Shown: in pieces, positions 58,958 through 64,000 of the stretch
How positions within the stretch are numbered: position 1 is the stretch's first letter
Layout of the letters: every line of letters starts with the position of its first letter
Assembly (NCBI GenBank): GCA_013368315.1
Contig: JAACJM010000038.1
Span: 372,001-436,000, forward strand
Length of the DNA stretch: 64,000 nt
Direction: 5' to 3'
DNA from: Tetrapyrgos nigripes
Taxonomy: Eukaryota > Basidiomycota > Agaricomycetes > Agaricales > Campanellaceae
Translations under genes and position numbers: made by a program
Notes under the pieces: model-generated
What the model saw: the letters and a program-made list of their open reading frames with translations, nothing else
Told to the model about the DNA's origin: nothing
Databases searched by the model: none

Positions 58958-59866
58958 TTACATATTATTCATGCCTCTTGTTCGCCTCCTCAGCCTCTCA
59001 GCCTCAAACTCTGCGTCAGCTATCTCCCCTTCTGTTTGTTTACGAATTCCTTTGGCAACTTCTCTTGCTTCCTTCTCCTTGAAGTCTCCAACTCTCATCA
59101 ACGCCATGTAGATATTGTCAGACTCCGATCGTATCCTGGCTTTAAAGGTGCTGTTGAGCTTTTTGGCCATGCTGGAAAGGACGTGCTGAAACCAGGAGAC
59201 TTTGGAACCATATTCTGGCGTCCAACCTTCCCTATGGTATCCCTGCAGAACCGCTCCCTCCAGCTTCGCAATCGACTCCTCGTACTCTTCTCTAAATATG
59301 CCCTGTTTTCCTTCGGTCGCCGTAATGCAAACAACCCCGTCAAACTTCATCTTTGCCCTTTCAAATATCACCTCATTCCTTCCCCACCAAGCGTCCATGT
59401 TCTCTTCATTCTCCAAATGTGTGAAGATAGCAAGGACCGGAACCTTCTTCTCGCACATAATCTCGTAAAATACTTCGTAGTTTTTGATAGTCTCGGGAGT
59501 GAAGCGCGATCCTTGCATGACATATCCGAGCAGATTGACTCGGTCTAGCCCTCGGAGAAGCCGGTATAGGTTTTGGATGGCTTGTACCGCAGCAACTTTC
59601 CCATCTTTTCCCTCATTCAAACCAACCGTGTCGAAAATGCTGAAGACAGTATCCTGGAGCCTCTTCTGATAACGTTCACTCCGGAACGTTACCCCGACGG
59701 CCGAATTGCCTACCGGAGCTAAAGCGGATGGGTAGCCGAGCATGTTGACGACGGAGCTTTTGCCACACCCCGTCTCGCCAAAGAGGATGAGGTTAGGACC
59801 ACTTCTGTCAAACGTTGAGTTATCAGGCTGATATCAGAGTTTAGGATACTTGTGCCTTGTTGCCAT
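58958..59866 (-). CDS. P-loop GTPase (GIMAP/AIG1-like, basidiomycete type), 287 aa
   Basis: Two exons (minus), 59866-59850 and 59804-58958; 864 nt. The tiny first exon (17 nt) matches the length of that in the paralog at 62609. G1 motif GETGCGKS at residues 15-22, then GVTF, G3 DTVG, and a G4-like THLEN. The C-terminal third is helical and charged. The family belongs with TRAFAC/septin-type GTPases that bind GTP; its role in fungi is not established. It shares long blocks with the plus-strand copy (NLYRLLRGLDRVNLLGYV, FYEIMCEKKVPVLAIFTHLEN). Intron 1 is only 45 bp. Confidence 0.82.
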
Positions 59867-60296
59867 AGCTTGAAGTTGGATAATTGAAAACTAGGTCTGC
59901 TTTAGAGTTGTGGGTCTGAGCTTGAACCAGTCACTTTACGACTCTTTTAAGAGTGTAGGTATCTCTTTTCCCATTGAGTCTTAAGCGCTTAAGCTGACAG
60001 GGTTTCGCAGACATCGTGTATGCACTTTGTTCAGCCTTCTTCATTCCCCTTTGCCCTTGCAGCTCTGCCGGCCTAACTCGCTGCGCTCTCATGTGTGACA
60101 TGTGTCCTTTTCGTGATTAACGGTCGGATCCTCTGCGTTGTCTTGTGTTCATCTCGAAACCCACCCATTGAAACCTCTCCTCGACAGATCGAGATGACCG
60201 AGATCGGTGGCTCGCCTGCGGATGCATAGATAAGATAATATATATATATATGTATAATGAGGTGACCGAAAATAAGTAGATTTTCAAAATTCCTTT
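59867..60296. other. Intergenic region with a (TA)n microsatellite
   Basis: A TATATATATATATA run lies at about 60238-60252. No gene seen. Confidence 0.5.
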
Positions 60297-61719
60297 TCAA
60301 ATCTTCTTCACGACGAAGTCAAAAATCTCCTCCAGAGTGCTAGAATCCATCTGGGTTCTTTCAATGAATTCTGCCTTCCGACTCAGTCCTTTTGCCCGAT
60401 CATAGCCCTCTAGTAAGTAGCGGAGTTGAGTACAAAAAGGTCAAATTGTGGTAGATTATTAGAGTTATCGATGCTCACCACGTACTGAGACCTTTCTCGG
60501 ATGGCCGATACCTGTGATCCCGATCACGATTATGACTTTACTAGTAGTATTGAGCTGCTGTGGAATAATTGCCAAGGAACTTGAAGGGCTATCATCGGCG
60601 TCGTACACGAAGACGAGCGCTTTGGAATCGGTGTGATCCCCATTTGGCGATGAAACACTGGGAGAGTATCATCTCGGGAGTACGACAGAGCCATCATGGT
60701 ACTTGCTTACTGTGTTACACGGATTGAGCTTTTTCCTTTTTTGTACAGCCACTTGTCACTGTTGTCTTGTAATTTCAAGTTCGAGTCCTTCCGAGCAATC
60801 TCATTCAACTGCTTTCTGACTTCGACATCGTCAGCACAGGGGATCATTTCGAATTCAAGACGTAGCATACTTACTCTCCGATTTGGCAACGATTTCGATA
60901 AGTCTACTGGAAGCAGATGGTGATAGTTCATTGACCTGGTGAGATAATCAGAAAAGGAAAGAGTGCGAGAAAATTAAACTTTACCGGGCGCCAACCACTG
61001 GGATGTAGGAAATGGCCTAATAATGCTAGCTGCGCATATGTTATTGTTCTGCCTTAATCCCAAAAGAGCGATTCTACGCACCAATCCCGAGCGCTTATGC
61101 TCCAATGTTATAGTATCCAGGCTACACCATTTCTTGATTATGTCTTTGATTTTTTTCGTTGATGCGTCGAATTCCGATTGAAAGTAATTCCTCTTCCCTT
61201 TGATTGCTGTGACGCAAGCGTGGTCGTCGAATGTCATCTTGTAAGAATCGAATGCACTGCGGTTGCGGTCCCACCAAGAATCCATGTTAGATTCGTTCTC
61301 CAGCCCAGTTATTACGACAACCCATGCCAATTTCCCTTTAAACGAAGACTTGAGTTTCTTTAGGACCTGTTTTGTGCTTTCCTTGAGCCGTCCTCTGACG
61401 CAGAAGAGAATTAGACCGAGATTGCCCGCCTGCTTCCGAAGTTTTGCCGTTGTGCGTGGGACAGAAGAAGGGATAACGCTGGGTGTGTCGTGTATCATAT
61501 ACTCGACGCCATCGATGCTAGCTTTGTACTTGTCTTGGGTTGAAGACAGTTCGAGTCCGGTTATCATGCGAAAGAGGGATGATTTTCCAACGCCTGGTTC
61601 CCGAGGATGGCGACATCATGAGGTCGCGGAGAGCCCTGGGAGTAGGAAGATTAGATATGTGGAAGTAGGGAACAGACACGGAACGGGAGAAGAACGAGGG
61701 TGCATACTGAGGTTGACAT
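60297..61719 (-). pseudogene. GTPase paralog broken in the P-loop, followed by Ras-like exons
   Basis: Exon 1 (61719-61708) and exon 2 (from 61635) read SPRPHDVAILG, then lose one base at about 61603 (CTCGGGAACCA where CTCGGGGAACCA would keep the frame). They continue as PGVGKSSLFRMITG in the next frame, with ITGLENESNMDSWWDRNR matching the family. After exon 2 come pieces at 60906-60875, about 60660-60479 and 60409-60297 whose translation (ALVFVYDADDS, KVIIVIGITGIG, LEEIFDFVVKKI, stop) resembles the second half of a Ras-like G domain. The locus is thus a frameshifted GTPase, perhaps with a second degenerate G domain fused to it. A sequencing error in the G run could restore it. Confidence 0.6.
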
Positions 61720-62608
61720 AGGGGAGATTCTAGCGAACGGCGCTTGATTATGGTGCAGGATGTCACTTTTATCACCTATAAGTATGACCTGGCGAGATAA
61801 TCAGACACACTGACTTAGATGCTGCCTCCCCCCCTCTCGGAAACATGTTTTTCATAGCGGCTTCTGAATATAATGAAAACGAGTCTTCCATGCTTCAAGT
61901 TCAGCGAAGATCAGTGTCGCAAAAAGTTCCGGTCGAATTATTCATTAATTTCTCCTGGATACTTACGGGCGCGGAGGATGGCGTGAGTCAACCTTTAAAG
62001 GTCGGAGATAGTGTGACGTACCTCACCGAAACCAGGCGTATCAGCGACGCTGGGCGGGGAGATTTGTCTTCCGTGGCAATTTCCCAAATTTTAGGCATAT
62101 ACATAATGCCTAGATGCTTGAATAGGCTTCAAGCTGAATCTATTGATAAGTATCAGGGGGAGCTGCAGTGTTAACGGAGCTTATGCGTTTGGTATAGATT
62201 CGAAGTGTAGCCTGTGGCCACAGGACAAACGCGTGTAGTGCACGTCCTATGAATTGTGACATCGAGTCGTTGACTCCAGCGGTTGAGGACCGTGCTCAAA
62301 CTTTAGAGCTCAGCGTGAGCCCCTAGAAAAGCGTCTTGGCCTACAGTATCTTATTGGTATCTTATGTCTTTCCGAAGATTCTGTCCAGTCTCATATGAAA
62401 TCGTAACCACTGCATAAAAGCCGCCTCCATCGATCCATCGATCAGCAGCTTCTACTTTATATTCCTACCGTCATTGGAACTAGCATGGTCATGAGGCCAA
62501 CGTGCAATATAACCAGGTGTTGTCACTCTTGGAAGCGATTCGAAACAGTACCCTCCCCTTAGCTTCTCAAGCTCTCAGCTACATCTAAATCATTGCAGAG
62601 ACTGTAGC
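61720..62608. other. Divergent intergenic region between two GTPase loci
   Basis: Shared upstream region of the broken minus-strand and intact plus-strand GTPase loci. A 109-codon plus-strand frame at 61845-62174 has no features. Confidence 0.45.
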
Positions 62609-63505
62609 ATGCCTTCATCAATGCCGTGAGTAGTCCAGGTCCTTCGTTTCGACCAGTTCTTGATTAATAGACTTTGAATGGACTTCTTCATTCACAGAAC
62701 ACCGAGAACTCATAATGTCATTGTCTTCGGACAGACTGGATGTGGCAAAAGCTCTGTCGTCAACATGCTGGAACCCACGACTGATCTCGCCCCCGTTGAC
62801 AACACGGCTTTCGGGGTCACTTTCCACGCTCAAAGTTACATGAAGACGGTTGAAGGGATTAGCTTTCGGGTATACGACACTGTCGGCCTGAACGAAGGCT
62901 TGGAAGGTCGAGTAGCGGCTATTACCGCAATCGAGCAGCTCTACCAGCTTCTTCGGGAACTCGACGAGGTCAACCTTCTCGCCTACGTCATACAAGCCTC
63001 ACGTATTACGCCTGCCACCGTCAGTAACTATCAACTCTTTTACCAAATCATGTGCGAGAAGGAAGTGCCCATCGTAGCTATCTTCACGCATCTAGAGAAC
63101 GAAGATGTCATGGACAACTGGTGGACGAGCAACCAAGGCGTATTTGACCAGAGGAAGATGAAGTTTAGTGGGACGGCATGCATCACCACGATCAAGGGGA
63201 AGAGAGGATTATTCGAGAAGGAGTACGCTGAATCGAAAGAGAAGTTGAAGAAGCTCATCCTCCATCGTTACAAGCCTAAAGGCTGGGTTCCGGACAAGAA
63301 GGGATGGTTTCAGAGTATCATTTCCAAGGTTGCATTTCGGCACCGAGTTGCACCATCGAAACTGGCAAGTAATGCCGTCGAGGCACTGGTTAGAATTGCA
63401 GGGATGACGGAGCAAGAAGCCAAGGAGAAAGCCGGACAGATCAGGGAAAGTGTGGAGAAGATAATCAATGAGAAGAAGAATGCAATGATGCTGAACAGCA
63501 CTTGA
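62609..63505 (+). CDS. P-loop GTPase (GIMAP/AIG1-like, basidiomycete type), 274 aa
   Basis: Two exons, 62609-62625 and 62698-63505; 825 nt. G1 motif GQTGCGKS at residues 17-24, switch-type GVTF at 45-48, G3 DTVG at 66-69 followed by LNEGLEGRVAAITAIEQL, and a G4-like THLE at 136-139. The C-terminal helical part has KEKAGQIRESVEKIINEKK. A frame starting inside the intron would give an alternative N-terminus, but the spliced start gives the same 17-nt first exon as the paralog. Probably cytosolic or membrane-associated; no lipidation signal is visible. Its role is unknown; related animal GIMAPs act in immune-cell survival. Confidence 0.85.
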
Positions 63506-64000
63506 CGTTTCTATACAAACAGACTGGCCCCCGTCCGCGAGGGAACTGGCCAGTTGTACCCCTGCATGTACATGGCCTAGGCATGGATAAATGGATGACG
63601 ATAAGTTGAAGCTTTGTTTCAGCGGGGGCCGCCAGAGGTAATGTATAGGTACATCCACTGGTGCAGAATAGTAGCAGATGAACCAAACTCGTTCACCATA
63701 TAGACAGACCAGCGACTCACCTCCTTCCTTTCTGCGGCTATGGCCACTGAGGATGAACAACAAACTCACTAGCTTCTCCGTCTATCCGCTAGACGACATC
63801 AAGAGTCAAGTCGCTGGAAAATTGGCTTTAGGATTTTTAATTTGATGAAGCTTGTCCTTGGTTCTGAAGTGCTTTTATATTGTCCTCTCGCTGGATTATT
63901 CATAGACCAGTCGGATTTTTAAAAAAATCCTCGAGGTCAGAGACAGTCGACAATGCACATTGCACCAGACTTTTTTGACGCCGTGGTGTAGTGAACAGCA
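63506..64000. other. 3' flank of the last GTPase gene and window end
   Basis: 63648-63745 is similar to 57872-57983. No gene was supported up to the window end. Confidence 0.5.

Noticed and set aside
58952..59548. 198-codon plus-strand open frame
   Set aside because: Antisense of the minus-strand P-loop GTPase, which has clear G1 and G3 motifs on the other strand.
63209..63769. 186-codon minus-strand open frame
   Set aside because: Antisense of the plus-strand GTPase C-terminus and its 3' flank.
1..64000. CRISPR arrays, bacterial operons, riboswitches or prophage
   Set aside because: The sequence is eukaryotic (spliced genes, intron-bearing tRNAs). I saw no regularly spaced short repeats or bacterial gene order.

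Overview
The window reads as nuclear DNA of a filamentous basidiomycete, most likely an agaricomycete. The evidence is the very dense short introns (mostly 45-70 bp, GT-AG, a few GC-AG), several lineage-typical membrane-protein families (the four-TM family, the DUF6534-type family, and a seven-TM-like family present as a tandem pair), TKL kinases and P-loop GTPases of basidiomycete type, and intron-bearing tRNAs. All exon models here were built by hand from splice signals, reading-frame continuity and family resemblance. No database search was run.

Layout. 1-8 kb: the N-terminus of an unidentified protein cut by the window edge, an orphan last exon of the four-TM family, the intact four-TM gene, an Old Yellow Enzyme gene, and tRNA-Arg(TCT). 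8.8-11.4 kb: a membrane-anchored methyltransferase-like gene and tRNA-Thr(AGT). 11.9-16.4 kb: two tandem paralogous seven-TM-like genes on the minus strand; the downstream one is frameshifted. 17.2-18.1 kb: an unassigned coding-like stretch. 18.4-29.1 kb: a large inverted duplication whose roughly 2 kb arms each carry an intact two-finger zinc-finger gene, around a 6.4 kb spacer with a second four-TM gene and a small lysine-rich membrane protein. 29-34.9 kb: repeat-rich and gene-poor, with a TA-flanked MITE-like element, tandem repeats and a hAT-type non-autonomous element with an 8-bp target-site duplication. 34.9-40 kb: a 22-exon DUF6534-type gene, a tRNA-Gly-like locus and a CsbD-like repeat protein. 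42-46.5 kb: DML1/Misato and a WOPR (Gti1/Pac2-type) regulator. 49.3-55.1 kb: a giant gene, about 1,600 codons, joining a predicted MLKL-like helical domain to a TKL kinase and a long C-terminal region. 56-64 kb: unassigned exons, a small Cys/His protein and three related P-loop GTPase loci, one broken in its P-loop.

The most biologically suggestive part is 49-64 kb. A kinase with a necroptosis-like N-terminal helical domain lies beside a small family of GIMAP/AIG1-like GTPases. Each type alone is known in fungi; a shared role in self/non-self recognition or cell death is my inference. The other striking feature is the inverted duplication with two intact, slightly diverged zinc-finger genes.
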